This document shows, one piece after another, positions 18,425 to 26,766 of a stretch of DNA of 64,000 bases. The position numbers and the translations under genes are program-made. Within the stretch, counting starts at the first letter, position 1. Every line of letters starts with the position of its first letter. The stretch spans positions 310,001-374,000 of the forward strand of contig NZ_CP084561.1 of NCBI RefSeq assembly GCF_021789315.1, in the 5' to 3' direction. The DNA is from Arthrobacter sp. FW305-BF8. GTDB taxonomy: Bacteria > Actinomycetota > Actinomycetes > Actinomycetales > Micrococcaceae. The notes under the pieces are model-generated. The model was given only the letters and a program-made list of their open reading frames with translations. It was not told the origin of the DNA and did not search any database.

Positions 18425-19365
18425 CCGAGCCCGGGGTGGCGGCCGAGTTCAAGATCCGGGCGGGCGAGTACACCGCCGTTGTCACGGCGCAGGCCGGTGC
18501 GCTGCGGGAGCTGCGCCACCGGGGACGGGACCTCATCGTTCCGTTCCCGGAGGGCGGGCCCATTCCCGACTACAGGGGCATCGTCGCTGCGCCCTGGCCG
18601 AACCGGATCGCCGACGGCAGGTACACGTTCGACGGCGCCGAGTACGAGGTTCCGGTCAACGAAACCGACCGCGGCTGCGCCCTGCACGGGCTGGCGTTCC
18701 CCCTCGACTGGGACCTGGAGTCGCAGAACGAGTCGTCGGTGACGCTGTCCTGCACGCCACAGCCGACGGCGGGATACCCGCACGAGGTGCGCCTCGTCGT
18801 CGAGTACCGGCTGGCGGAGGACGGCCTGCACAGCCGGGTCACGGCGTCGAACCTTGGCGGTACCGTGGCACCGTACGGCGTCTGCCCGCACCCCTACCTG
18901 GTGGCTGGACCCGCGCCGCTCGATGAGTGGACCCTTCAGATCCCCGCCGGGCGGTTCCTCGAGGTCACCCCGGACCGGCTGCTGCCCAAGGAAACGCGCA
19001 CCGTGGAGGGCCATGAGTTCGACTTCCGCACGCCGCGCGCCATCGGCACCACAGAGATCGACCACGCGTTCACCGACATAGCGTTCGATGGCGGTGCGTC
19101 CGACGGCGGTACGCCCGACGCCGGCGGGCAGGCCCGCGTGCTGGTCCGGGACCCGGGCGGGACCGGCGTCGGAATGGCCTGGGACCGCACCTGCCGGTGG
19201 CTCCAGATCCACACCGCCGACAAGCAGCCGCCGGCCCCCAACCGGCTGGGCCTTGCCGTGGAACCCATGACCTGCCCTCCTGATGCCTTCAACAGTGGCG
19301 TGGACCTGATCCGGCTGGAGCCGGGCGCCGCGCACGAGGCATCCTGGAGCATCTTCGCCACGTGA
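18421..19365 (+). CDS. Aldose 1-epimerase (mutarotase) family protein
   Basis: 314 aa, GTG overlapping the araA stop. Galactose-mutarotase-like fold: PWPNRIADGRYTFDG, ALHGLAFPLDW (general histidine), YGVCPHPYLVAG with the second histidine, and AVEPMTCPPDAFN with the catalytic glutamate. It would interconvert arabinose anomers so that the isomerase always has its preferred form. A low-complexity insert (GGASDGGTPDAGG, around residue 223) is probably a surface loop. Its stop overlaps the next lacI start by 4 bases, so it is part of the arabinose operon. Confidence 0.9.
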   Translation: MTEPGVAAEFKIRAGEYTAVVTAQAGALRELRHRGRDLIVPFPEGGPIPDYRGIVAAPWPNRIADGRYTFDGAEYEVPVNETDRGCALHGLAFPLDWDLESQNESSVTLSCTPQPTAGYPHEVRLVVEYRLAEDGLHSRVTASNLGGTVAPYGVCPHPYLVAGPAPLDEWTLQIPAGRFLEVTPDRLLPKETRTVEGHEFDFRTPRAIGTTEIDHAFTDIAFDGGASDGGTPDAGGQARVLVRDPGGTGVGMAWDRTCRWLQIHTADKQPPAPNRLGLAVEPMTCPPDAFNSGVDLIRLEPGAAHEASWSIFAT

Positions 19366-20378
19366 GCGCTCAGGCAACGCCACGTCCTCCCGTCATGGAG
19401 GACGTGGCACGCCTCGCGGGCGTGTCCCACCAGACCGTGTCGCGGGTGCTCAACACCCATCCGAATGTCAGTGCCCAGACCCGCAGGCGTGTGGAACGTG
19501 CCATCGCCGAGCTGGGATACCGCCGCAACACCGCAGCGCGCAGCCTGGTCACCCGGCGTTCACAGGCCATCGGGGTCCTGGGCGCCGGCACGGCCCACTA
19601 CGGCCCGGCAAACACACTGCTGGGTGTCCAGCAGGCAGCCCGGAACGAGGGCTATTCCGTCAGCATGGCCAGCCTCAGCGAGGTGACCACCGCCGGCATC
19701 CACGATGCCCTCGAACACTTCCTGCTGCAGTCCGTGGACGGGATCGTTGTGATCGTCCCGCACGAGACGATGCTGAAATCGCTGCACACCATTGCACTGT
19801 CCGTCCCGCTGGTGGCCGTGGGGTTCGGGGCGGATGAGCACCTGACGGTCGCGGCCGTGAACCAGCGCGTTGGTGCGGCCCTTGCCGTGCAGCACCTGGT
19901 CAACCTTGGCCATACCGCGATCGCGCACGTTTCCGGGCCGCAGGACTGGATTGACGCCGCGGCCCGGACAGAAGGCTGGCGGCGCACGCTGGAGCAGGCC
20001 GGCCTGCCGGAGGGCGTGCTGATCCACGGGGACTGGAGCGCCGAAAGCGGCTACCGCGCCGGACAGGAACTGGCAGCGGCAGGCAACGTCACCGCCGTGT
20101 TCGCGGCGAACGACCAGATGGCCCTGGGTGCGCTGCGCGCGTTCAGCGAGGCAGGCCTGCGCGTGCCGGAAGACATCAGCGTGGTGGGGTTCGACGACCA
20201 ACCTGAGGCCGCCTACTTTGTCCCGCCGCTGACCACAGTGAACCAGGGCTTCAAGGAGCTCGGCGCGCGCTGCATCCGGATGCTGCTGTCCGACATGGCC
20301 CATGGCCCCTCGGCAGCGGCTTCGGTCCTCAACCCCAAGCTCGTGGTGCGGGGCTCCACGGCGCCGCCGGCAGGCTGA
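19362..20378 (+). CDS. Second LacI-family repressor at the end of the arabinose operon
   Basis: 338 aa, GTG start overlapping the mutarotase stop (GTGA), so it is co-expressed with the arabinose enzymes. HTH MEDVARLAGVSHQTVSRVLN is nearly identical to that of the LacI at 13265. The sensor domains also share long stretches such as YGPANTLLG, QSVDGIVVIVPH and SGPQDWIDA. The two genes are clearly paralogues. The shared recognition helix predicts the same operator; ligand-binding differences could split the regulon or allow hetero-dimers. Which one is the main arabinose repressor cannot be told from sequence. Confidence 0.9.
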   Translation: MSAQATPRPPVMEDVARLAGVSHQTVSRVLNTHPNVSAQTRRRVERAIAELGYRRNTAARSLVTRRSQAIGVLGAGTAHYGPANTLLGVQQAARNEGYSVSMASLSEVTTAGIHDALEHFLLQSVDGIVVIVPHETMLKSLHTIALSVPLVAVGFGADEHLTVAAVNQRVGAALAVQHLVNLGHTAIAHVSGPQDWIDAAARTEGWRRTLEQAGLPEGVLIHGDWSAESGYRAGQELAAAGNVTAVFAANDQMALGALRAFSEAGLRVPEDISVVGFDDQPEAAYFVPPLTTVNQGFKELGARCIRMLLSDMAHGPSAAASVLNPKLVVRGSTAPPAG

Positions 20379-20397
20379 CACCCTTACTGTGGATGCC

Positions 20398-21390
20398 ATG
20401 GGTTTAGAAATTATTGTCATCGGCGGCAGCGGCCACATCGGCACCTTCCTCGTCCCGCGGCTGGTGCGGGCTGGCCACGAGGTCATCAACATCAGCCGCG
20501 GGACCTCCAGGATCTATGCCGACGCACCGGAATGGCAGCAGGTGCGCCACGTCATTGCCGACCGGCAACAGGAAGACCGGGACGGCACTTTCGGTGACCG
20601 GATAGCGGGACTGCAGGCCGACGTCGTCGTCGATCTGGTCTGCTTCACGCTCGAGTCTGCGACCGCGCTGGTCAGCCGCCTCCGCGGCGAGATCGGGCAT
20701 TTGGTGCACTGCGGCTCCATCTGGCGCTACGGCAAGAGCCTCAAGCTGCCCATCGCCGAAGGTTCCGATTCGGCCGCCGCACCGTTTAACGAGTACGGCA
20801 TCCAGAAGGACCGGATCGCGCGGATGCTGAAGGAAGAGACGGCCGACGGCGGTCTGGTCACCACATCCCTGCACCCCGGCCACATCGTCGGTCCCGGCTG
20901 GCACCCCACCGGTCCGCTCGGGAACCTCGACCCGGCCGTCTGGCACACGCTTTCGGCTGGTGAGATCCTGCAGGTCCCCGGCAGCGGGGCCGAGATGATG
21001 CACCACGTGCACGCCGACGACGTCGCCCAGGCGTTCGAGAAGGCCATCGGGCACCGGAACGCGGCCGCCGGGGAGGACTTCAACATCGTCGCGCCCACCG
21101 CGCTCAGCGTCCGCGGCTATGCCGAGACCGCCGCCGCCTGGTTTGGGCAGACGGCGAGGCTGGAAACAGTCACCTGGGACGAGTTCCGCCGGTCCACCAC
21201 AGCAGACTATGCCGAGTCCAGCTGGGGCCACCTCCACCGCAGCCATTGCTTCACCATCGAGAAGGCCAGGTCCCTCCTCGGCTACGCGCCGCGGTACGAG
21301 CCCGAACAGGCCGTACTCGAATCCGTGAACTGGCTCATCGAGCACGGCCAGCTCCGCGTCTCCCGTCCGCTGGGCACCCTGGCGGGCTGA
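20398..21390 (+). CDS. NAD-dependent epimerase/dehydratase family protein
   Basis: 330 aa from ATG 20398. TACTGT (20385-20390) ends 7 bases before the ATG, suggesting a leaderless transcript in addition to read-through from the lacI gene 19 bases upstream. Rossmann motif IIVIGGSGHIGTFLVPRL at residue ~5, extended-SDR-like HCGSIWRYG, and HPGHIVGPGWHP. The usual YxxxK appears as YGIQKDR (residue ~134). It may act on a nucleotide sugar or free sugar lactone; the substrate is unknown, but the position suggests pentose metabolism. Confidence 0.85.
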   Translation: MGLEIIVIGGSGHIGTFLVPRLVRAGHEVINISRGTSRIYADAPEWQQVRHVIADRQQEDRDGTFGDRIAGLQADVVVDLVCFTLESATALVSRLRGEIGHLVHCGSIWRYGKSLKLPIAEGSDSAAAPFNEYGIQKDRIARMLKEETADGGLVTTSLHPGHIVGPGWHPTGPLGNLDPAVWHTLSAGEILQVPGSGAEMMHHVHADDVAQAFEKAIGHRNAAAGEDFNIVAPTALSVRGYAETAAAWFGQTARLETVTWDEFRRSTTADYAESSWGHLHRSHCFTIEKARSLLGYAPRYEPEQAVLESVNWLIEHGQLRVSRPLGTLAG

Positions 21391-21431
21391 ACCGCCGTCG
21401 ACCTTCCCTGCTTTTAAACGCCTTTTAAACG

Positions 21432-21469
21432 CCGAGTCCCTCCCGCGGTGATACCGGGGAGGGACTCGG
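21432..21469. terminator. Bidirectional terminator between convergent genes
   Basis: A perfect 13-bp stem, CCGAGTCCCTCCC (21432-21444) pairing with 21457-21469. GTATTTGC follows on the plus strand and GTTTAAAAGG on the minus strand. It separates the arabinose operon from the convergent transporter operon. Confidence 0.85.
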
Positions 21470-21485
21470 TGTATTTGCTAACGCG

Positions 21486-21695
21486 TCAGTGGATGACTTC
21501 GCGCGTCATGCCGAACGGGACCTGCTCGGAAAGTGCGGCCGTATAGTTTCCGGGCCGGTGACGCGTGACCAGGATGCCGTGCGTGCCAGTGAGCATCGCC
21601 AGGTCCTGGAGGTCCTTCACGGCTGCTTCGAGGTGCTCGTCCAGGGCGTGCCGGCTCGTGACGCGGATGTCGATGGAATCGAGGGAGGCGGTCAT
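21486..21695 (-). CDS. Small hypothetical protein after the sugar transporter
   Basis: 69 aa, ATG with AAAGGAC upstream. No family recognised. The sequence is soluble with mixed helix/strand character: MTASLDSIDIRVTSRHALDE at the start and HGILVTRHRPGNYTAALSE later. It starts 34 bases after the permease gene in the same direction, so it is the last gene of the transporter operon. The proper ribosome site and operon position support a real gene. Confidence 0.65.
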   Translation of the reverse strand: MTASLDSIDIRVTSRHALDEHLEAAVKDLQDLAMLTGTHGILVTRHRPGNYTAALSEQVPFGMTREVIH

Positions 21696-21729
21696 GGCGT
21701 GTCCTTTCTGCTGGCGGGAGGCTGGTTGG

Positions 21730-23043
21730 TTAGGTGTTCTCAGGCGAACGGCTGCCGGCCGCCACCGGCGCGGCCGGTTCGGCCGGTGCCGCGGTTGCTG
21801 CCGGTGCCTTGGTTTCGGTGGCGGGCGGCGTGGTCCTGAGCTTGAAGCGCTTGGCGATGGACGATCCGCCGCCGGCGCGGTTCTTGTTGAAGATGTCGAA
21901 GCCGACGGCGAGCAGCAGCACCAGGCCCTTGATGAGCTGCTGGTAGTCGGTGCCGAGGCCGAGTATGGACATGCCGTTGTTCAGGACGCCCATGATGAGG
22001 CCGCCGATCATGGCCCCGGCCACGGTTCCGATGCCGCCCTGAACCGCCGCGCCGCCGATGAAGGCGGCCGCGATGGAGTCCAGTTCGAAGCCCGTGCCGC
22101 CGGCGGGCTGCGCCGAGTTCAGGCGGGCCGTGAAGATCAGGCCGGCCAGGGCGGCGAGGACGCCCATGTTCACGAAAAGCCGGAAGGTCACAGCCTTGGT
22201 CTTGATGCCGGAGAGCTCGGCCGCGTGCAGGTTTCCGCCGATGGCGTAGGTGTGGCGGCCGAAGATGCTGTTGTTCATCAGTGCCGAGTAGGCGATGACC
22301 AGGCCGGCGAGGACCAGCAGCACGATCGGGGTGCCCCGGTAGCTGGCGAGGAGGAACGTGATGATGAGCATCAGCACGGCGATGAACGCGGTCTTGGTGG
22401 CGAACCAGGCCATGGGTTCGTTTTCCAGGTTGAACTTGCGGCGGACGCGGCGTTCCTTGATGGACTGGAACAGGAGGGCAGCGGTGCCGCCGACGCCGAG
22501 GATCACGGTGAGCCATTCGAGCACCGAGGTGCCGCCGGAGATGTCCGGGAGGAAGCCGCCGCCGAGGGCGCGGAGTTCATCCGGGAAAGGGGTGATCTGC
22601 TGGTTCTTCAGGGTGATCAGGGTCAGGCCGCGGAAGATCAGCATGCCGGCCAGGGTGACGATGAACGCGGGAATGCCGACGTAGGCGATCCAGTACCCCT
22701 GCCAGGCACCCACGAGGGCGCCGACGAGGAGGCACGCCGGGATCGCTGCCCACCAGGCCCAGCCCCAGTGGACGATCATGACGCCGGCGACGGCGCCGAT
22801 GAACCCGGCGATGGAGCCGACGGAGAGGTCGATGTGCCCGGCGATGATGACCATGACCATGCCGATGGCCAGGATGAGGATGTAGCTGTTCTGGACGACG
22901 AGGTTGCTGACGTTCTGCGGCTGGAGCAGGATCCCGTCGGTGAGGACTTGGAACAGCAGGACGATCAGGATCAGGGCGACGAAGATGCCGACCTGGCGGA
23001 GGCGGCTTGCCAGGAAGCCGAGGGATTCTCGTAGGGCGGACAT
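21730..23043 (-). CDS. mmsB: Multiple-monosaccharide ABC transporter, permease (MmsB/GguB type)
   Basis: 437 aa from ATG 23043. It carries ten or more hydrophobic helices and the AraH/RbsC-type AGHIDLSVGSIAGFIGAVAG signature; NNSIFGRHTYAIGGNLHAAE is the coupling-loop region. A hydrophilic insertion around residues 185-210 and a Pro/Ala-rich C-terminal tail are typical of the larger GguB/MmsB type. It forms the channel for arabinose, xylose, galactose or glucose with the ATPase encoded 5 bases upstream. Confidence 0.93.
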   Translation of the reverse strand: MSALRESLGFLASRLRQVGIFVALILIVLLFQVLTDGILLQPQNVSNLVVQNSYILILAIGMVMVIIAGHIDLSVGSIAGFIGAVAGVMIVHWGWAWWAAIPACLLVGALVGAWQGYWIAYVGIPAFIVTLAGMLIFRGLTLITLKNQQITPFPDELRALGGGFLPDISGGTSVLEWLTVILGVGGTAALLFQSIKERRVRRKFNLENEPMAWFATKTAFIAVLMLIITFLLASYRGTPIVLLVLAGLVIAYSALMNNSIFGRHTYAIGGNLHAAELSGIKTKAVTFRLFVNMGVLAALAGLIFTARLNSAQPAGGTGFELDSIAAAFIGGAAVQGGIGTVAGAMIGGLIMGVLNNGMSILGLGTDYQQLIKGLVLLLAVGFDIFNKNRAGGGSSIAKRFKLRTTPPATETKAPAATAAPAEPAAPVAAGSRSPENT

Positions 23044-23048
23044 GTCCG

Positions 23049-24578
23049 TTATTCCTTCTCTTTTGTCATGTAGTGCATGAGGGTTTCCTGGGAGGCCTCG
23101 GCGATGGGGACTTCGCCCGTGACGTGGCCCGCGGACAGGGTGTAGATCCTGTCGCAGATGCCCAGGAGCTCGGGGAGTTCGGAGGAGATCACAATGACGG
23201 CCTTGCCCTGGGCGGCGAGCTCGGCGATGATCGTGTAGATCTCGAACTTGGCGCCGACGTCGATGCCCCGGGTGGGCTCGTCCAGGATCAGCACGTCGGG
23301 GTCGGAGAACATCCATTTGCTCAAGACCACTTTTTGCTGGTTGCCGCCGGAGAGCTTGCCGGTGATGGCCGCGACGGACGGGGCCTTGATGTTCATGCTC
23401 TTCCGGTAGCTGTTTGCCACCGTGGTTTCCTGGTTGCCGTCCACCCAGCCGCGTTTGGAAAGCTTTGCCAGGGCCGCCATGGAGATGTTGCGCTTGATGT
23501 CCTCAATGAGGTTCAGGCCGTAGTGCTTGCGGTCCTCGGTGGCGTAGGCGATGCCGTGGCGGATGGCCTCGGGGACGGTGGAGGTGTTGATTTCCTTGCC
23601 GTGTTTGAACACTTTTCCGGAGACGGCCCGGCCGTACGTCCGGCCGAAGACGCTCATGGCCAGTTCGGTGCGGCCGGCGCCCATGAGGCCGGCGAGTCCC
23701 ACCACTTCGCCCTTGCGGACGTTGAGGCTGGCGTTGTGGACCACGGTGCGGGTGTGGTCCTGCGGGTGCTGGACCGTCCAGTCTTCGATGCGCAGGACTT
23801 CCTCGCCGATCTGCGGTTCGCGTTCGGGGTAGAGGCTGTCCAGGTCGCGGCCCACCATGCCGCGGATGATGCGCTCCTGGGTGATCTCGCCCTGGTCCAC
23901 GCGCAGGGTCTCGATGGACTTGCCGTCGCGGATGATGGTGACGGCGTCCGCTACCTTGCGGATCTCGTTGAGTTTGTGGCTGATGATGATGCTGGTGACG
24001 CCCTGGCCCTTCAGGTGCAGGATCAGGTCCAGCAGGTGGTCGGAGTCCTCGTCGTTCAGGGCTGCGGTGGGCTCGTCCAGGATCAGCAGCTTCACCTCCT
24101 TGGACAGCGCCTTGGCGATTTCGACTAGCTGCTGCTTGCCCACGCTGATGTGCTGGATGGGCGTGACCGGATTTTCGCTCAGGCCCACCCGGGCCAGCAG
24201 CTTGGCTGCTTCCAGGTTGGTCTTGCGCCAGTCGACCCAGCCGCGGGAGGCCAGTTCGTTGCCCAGGAAGATGTTTTCCGCGATGGACAGGTACGGGCTC
24301 AGTGCCAGCTCCTGGTGGATGATCACGATGCCGCGCTTCTCGCTGTCGCTGATGGACGCGAAGTCGCACGGTTCGTTCTCGAAGAGGATGTCGCCCTCGA
24401 AGGTGTTGTGGGCGTAGACGCCGGAGAGCACCTTCATCAGGGTGGACTTGCCTGCCCCGTTTTCGCCGCAGATCGCGTGGACCTCGCCGCGGTTCACGTC
24501 CAGGGTGACGTCCTGGAGGGCCTTGACGCCGGGGAAGGTCTTCGTGATCCCGCGCATCTGAAGAATGGGTACGTTCAT
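23049..24578 (-). CDS. mmsA: Multiple-monosaccharide ABC transporter, ATP-binding protein (MmsA/GguA type)
   Basis: 509 aa with two ABC domains in tandem. First domain: Walker A GENGAGKSTLMKVL (~residue 40), ISVGKQQLVEIAKAL signature, LLILDEPTAAL. Second domain: degenerate P-loop AGLMGAGRTELAMSVFGRTY, signature LSGGNQQKVVLSKWMF, LILDEPTRGIDVG. One full and one degenerate site is normal for sugar-type ABC (CUT2) ATPases. Middle gene of the operon chvE-mmsA-mmsB. Confidence 0.95.
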   Translation of the reverse strand: MNVPILQMRGITKTFPGVKALQDVTLDVNRGEVHAICGENGAGKSTLMKVLSGVYAHNTFEGDILFENEPCDFASISDSEKRGIVIIHQELALSPYLSIAENIFLGNELASRGWVDWRKTNLEAAKLLARVGLSENPVTPIQHISVGKQQLVEIAKALSKEVKLLILDEPTAALNDEDSDHLLDLILHLKGQGVTSIIISHKLNEIRKVADAVTIIRDGKSIETLRVDQGEITQERIIRGMVGRDLDSLYPEREPQIGEEVLRIEDWTVQHPQDHTRTVVHNASLNVRKGEVVGLAGLMGAGRTELAMSVFGRTYGRAVSGKVFKHGKEINTSTVPEAIRHGIAYATEDRKHYGLNLIEDIKRNISMAALAKLSKRGWVDGNQETTVANSYRKSMNIKAPSVAAITGKLSGGNQQKVVLSKWMFSDPDVLILDEPTRGIDVGAKFEIYTIIAELAAQGKAVIVISSELPELLGICDRIYTLSAGHVTGEVPIAEASQETLMHYMTKEKE

Positions 24579-24642
24579 TGGTTATTTCCCGCTGATCTGT
24601 TCGATGAGCTGATCTGTTTCGGTGGGTCGATCTGTTGGGGGT

Positions 24643-24674
24643 GCGGGGGCGCCTGCGGCTGCAGGCGCCCCCGC
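24643..24674 (-). other. Strong intercistronic hairpin between binding-protein and ATPase genes
   Basis: A perfect 14-bp GC stem, GCGGGGGCGCCTGC (24643-24656) pairing with 24661-24674 around a 4-base loop, with no T-run. It likely protects the binding-protein mRNA 3' end or attenuates downstream expression so that more binding protein than ATPase is made. Three copies of GATCTGTT at 24594, 24611 and 24629 lie next to it. Confidence 0.7.
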
Positions 24675-24699
24675 CGTGCTGCTATTTGGTGCGATGCTG

Positions 24700-25824
24700 C
24701 TACTTGATGTCAGCGTCGGTGTAGTAACCGGAGTCGATCAGTTCCTGCTTGTAGTTGTCCTTGGTGACAATGACGGACTTCAGCAGGTACGCCGGGACAA
24801 CCTTGACCTTGTTGTTGTAGGTCTTAGTGTCGTTGACCTCGGGCTCCTGGCCCTTCAGGACGGCGTCCACCATCTTCACGGCCTGCTCGCCGAGCTTGCG
24901 GGTGTCCTTGAAGATCGTGGAGTACTGCTCGCCGGCGACGATGGACTTCACCGAGCCCTTTTCCGCGTCCTGGCCGGTCACTACCGGCAGGGCGCCCTTG
25001 GAGTAGCCGCCGGTGCTGGTCAGGGCGGAGATGATGCCGATGGAGAGGCCGTCGTAAGGTGACAGCACGCCGTCGAGCTTCTTGCCGGAGCCGTAAGCGG
25101 CGGTGAGGATGTCTTCCATCCGCTTCTGGGCGGTTGCGGCCTGCCAGCGCAGGATGGCCGCCTGCTCGAACTTGGTCTGGCCGCTGGGAACCTTGAGGGT
25201 GCCGGCATCCAGGTACGGCTTCAGGGTGTCCATGGCGCCGGTCCAGAAGAAGTTGGCGTTGTTGTCGTCCGGGCTGCCCGCGAACAGTTCCACGTTGAAC
25301 GGGCCCTTGCCGTCGACCTTCTTGCCGGAGGCATCCACCAGGCCAAGGCCGGTCAGCAGGGACGTTGCCTGCTGGACGCCCACCTCATAGTTGTCAAAGG
25401 TGGTGTAGTAATCAACGTTCGGAGTGCCGTTGATGAGCCGGTCGTAGGCGATGACCTTGACGTTCTGTTCCTTGGCCTTCGCCAGGACATCTGTCAGCGT
25501 GGTGCCGTCGATGGCCGCGACGATCAGGGACTTCGCACCCTTGGTCAGCATGTTCTCAATCTGGGATACCTGGGTGGGAATGTCGTCATTGGCGTACTGG
25601 AGGTCCGTCTTGTAGCCGAGCTTGGCCAGGGAGTCCGAGACGTTCTTGCCGTCAGCGATCCACCGCTCCGACGTCTGCGTCGGCATGGAGATTCCCACCA
25701 GGGCGCCGGCAGCGTCGGCGCTGCTGGTTCCGGTGGTGGCGCCGGGGCGGCTGCCGCAGCCGGTGGCCCCCACCGTCACAGCCAGGACGACGGCGACGGC
25801 GCCCAGCAGTTTCTTGATTCTCAC
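24700..25824 (-). CDS. chvE: Multiple-monosaccharide ABC transporter, substrate-binding lipoprotein (ChvE type)
   Basis: 374 aa from GTG 25824 (AAGGAG 6 bases upstream). Lipoprotein signal MRIKKLLGAVAVVLAVTVGA ending at TGC (cysteine ~residue 23). ChvE-like body: VGISMPTQTSERWIADG, YANDDIPTQVSQIENMLTKG, KVIAYDRLINGTPNVDYYT and SPYDGLSIGIISAL. It captures a pentose or hexose outside the membrane. The palindromic operator shared with araB points to L-arabinose as inducer and probable main ligand. Confidence 0.94.
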   Translation of the reverse strand: MRIKKLLGAVAVVLAVTVGATGCGSRPGATTGTSSADAAGALVGISMPTQTSERWIADGKNVSDSLAKLGYKTDLQYANDDIPTQVSQIENMLTKGAKSLIVAAIDGTTLTDVLAKAKEQNVKVIAYDRLINGTPNVDYYTTFDNYEVGVQQATSLLTGLGLVDASGKKVDGKGPFNVELFAGSPDDNNANFFWTGAMDTLKPYLDAGTLKVPSGQTKFEQAAILRWQAATAQKRMEDILTAAYGSGKKLDGVLSPYDGLSIGIISALTSTGGYSKGALPVVTGQDAEKGSVKSIVAGEQYSTIFKDTRKLGEQAVKMVDAVLKGQEPEVNDTKTYNNKVKVVPAYLLKSVIVTKDNYKQELIDSGYYTDADIK

Positions 25825-25995
25825 GTTATTCTCCTTCCGTGGCCTGGTTAAGCCACGAATCGGTGCTTGAGCGGAAAGCGTATGTACTTTCCGCCGTCGC
25901 CGGCCACTCGTGTCCGGCGTACCGAGGCCGTTCCGCAGGACCGGCACCGGAGGGCTGTCATTCCGGAGCGGAGACCCCGGCTGCTCCAACATTTC

Positions 25996-26048
25996 TGTTA
26001 GCGCTAACAATCTTGGACAATATTATCCGTGGTGGCGCTGTGAAGCAA
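25996..26048 (-). promoter_or_regulatory. chvE-mmsAB promoter with perfect LacI-type operator
   Basis: Reading the minus strand: -35 TTGCTT (26048-26043), 17-base spacer, -10 TAATAT (26025-26020), then the perfect palindrome TGTTAGCGCTAACA (26009-25996) at or just after the likely +1. It differs in one base from the araB operator. The 342-base gap 25825-26166 holds nothing else except a long leader to chvE and the tetR operator. Confidence 0.8.
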
Positions 26049-26117
26049 GACACAAATTGGTGACGACGGCGGCTCCCGCCCGGCCCGGTTCCGTCGCCTC
26101 TTGAGGGCGGAGAAGGT

Positions 26118-26143
26118 GAGTAGGTAGACTGGTCTACCTACTC
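26118..26143. promoter_or_regulatory. Palindromic operator in front of tetR-eamA
   Basis: Two perfect 12-base arms, GAGTAGGTAGAC (26118-26129) and its complement (26132-26143), are separated by TG. The element lies 24 bases before the tetR start. The core TAGAC-n2-GTCTA is a common TetR-family operator form, so autoregulation of the two-gene unit is likely. Confidence 0.8.
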
Positions 26144-26166
26144 ATCTTAGTGTTGGAGGTATTTCC

Positions 26167-26766
26167 GTGGCTGCATCTGAAGTCCGGCCGGCAATGAAGC
26201 GGCGGCCTGCCCGCGCGTCGCTCCTCGAGGCTGCGGCGCGGCTCTTCTATGCCGACGGGGTTTCCGCAACGGGCATCGACTCCATTACGGCTGCGGCCGG
26301 TGTGGCCAAGAAAAGCCTTTACAACAACTTCACTTCCAAGGCGGATTTGGTGGCGGCCTACCTCGCTGCCCGCCATGAGGAATGGCTAACTCTCTACCGG
26401 GGGCGGGTTGCGGCGGCGGCCACTCCCCGGGAACGGGTTCTGGCAGTGTTCGACGCCTACATTGACCACGCGAACTTCGCCTACGAACACGGCTTCAGGG
26501 GCTGCGGGCTGCTGAATGCCGCCGCGGAACTGCCCGCGGGGGCTCCGGGGCGGCAGGCCGTGCGGCAGCACAAGGAAGAAGTCGAGGGCCTCCTGCGCAA
26601 GCACGTCGCGGAGCTGCTGCGTGGGCAGGATAAGACGGCTGCCAGAGTGGCCCGGCACCTGGCCTTCCTGCTGGAGGGTTCCATGGCCAGGGCGGGCCTT
26701 GAAGGCGAAGACGGCTGCCTGCAGGAGGCCCGGATGATCGCTGCCCAGATGTTGGAGCAGCTGTGA
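26167..26766 (+). CDS. TetR-family repressor
   Basis: 199 aa, GTG start with TGGAGG upstream. N-terminal HTH: LLEAAARLFYADGVSATGID then ITAAAGVAKKSLYNNFTSKA at residues ~18-58. The C-terminal region contains RGCGLLNAAAELP, typical of the TetR_C group that controls efflux genes. It probably binds the 26-base palindrome just upstream and controls itself plus the coupled EamA transporter (4-base GTGA overlap). Inducer unknown. Confidence 0.92.
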   Translation: MAASEVRPAMKRRPARASLLEAAARLFYADGVSATGIDSITAAAGVAKKSLYNNFTSKADLVAAYLAARHEEWLTLYRGRVAAAATPRERVLAVFDAYIDHANFAYEHGFRGCGLLNAAAELPAGAPGRQAVRQHKEEVEGLLRKHVAELLRGQDKTAARVARHLAFLLEGSMARAGLEGEDGCLQEARMIAAQMLEQL

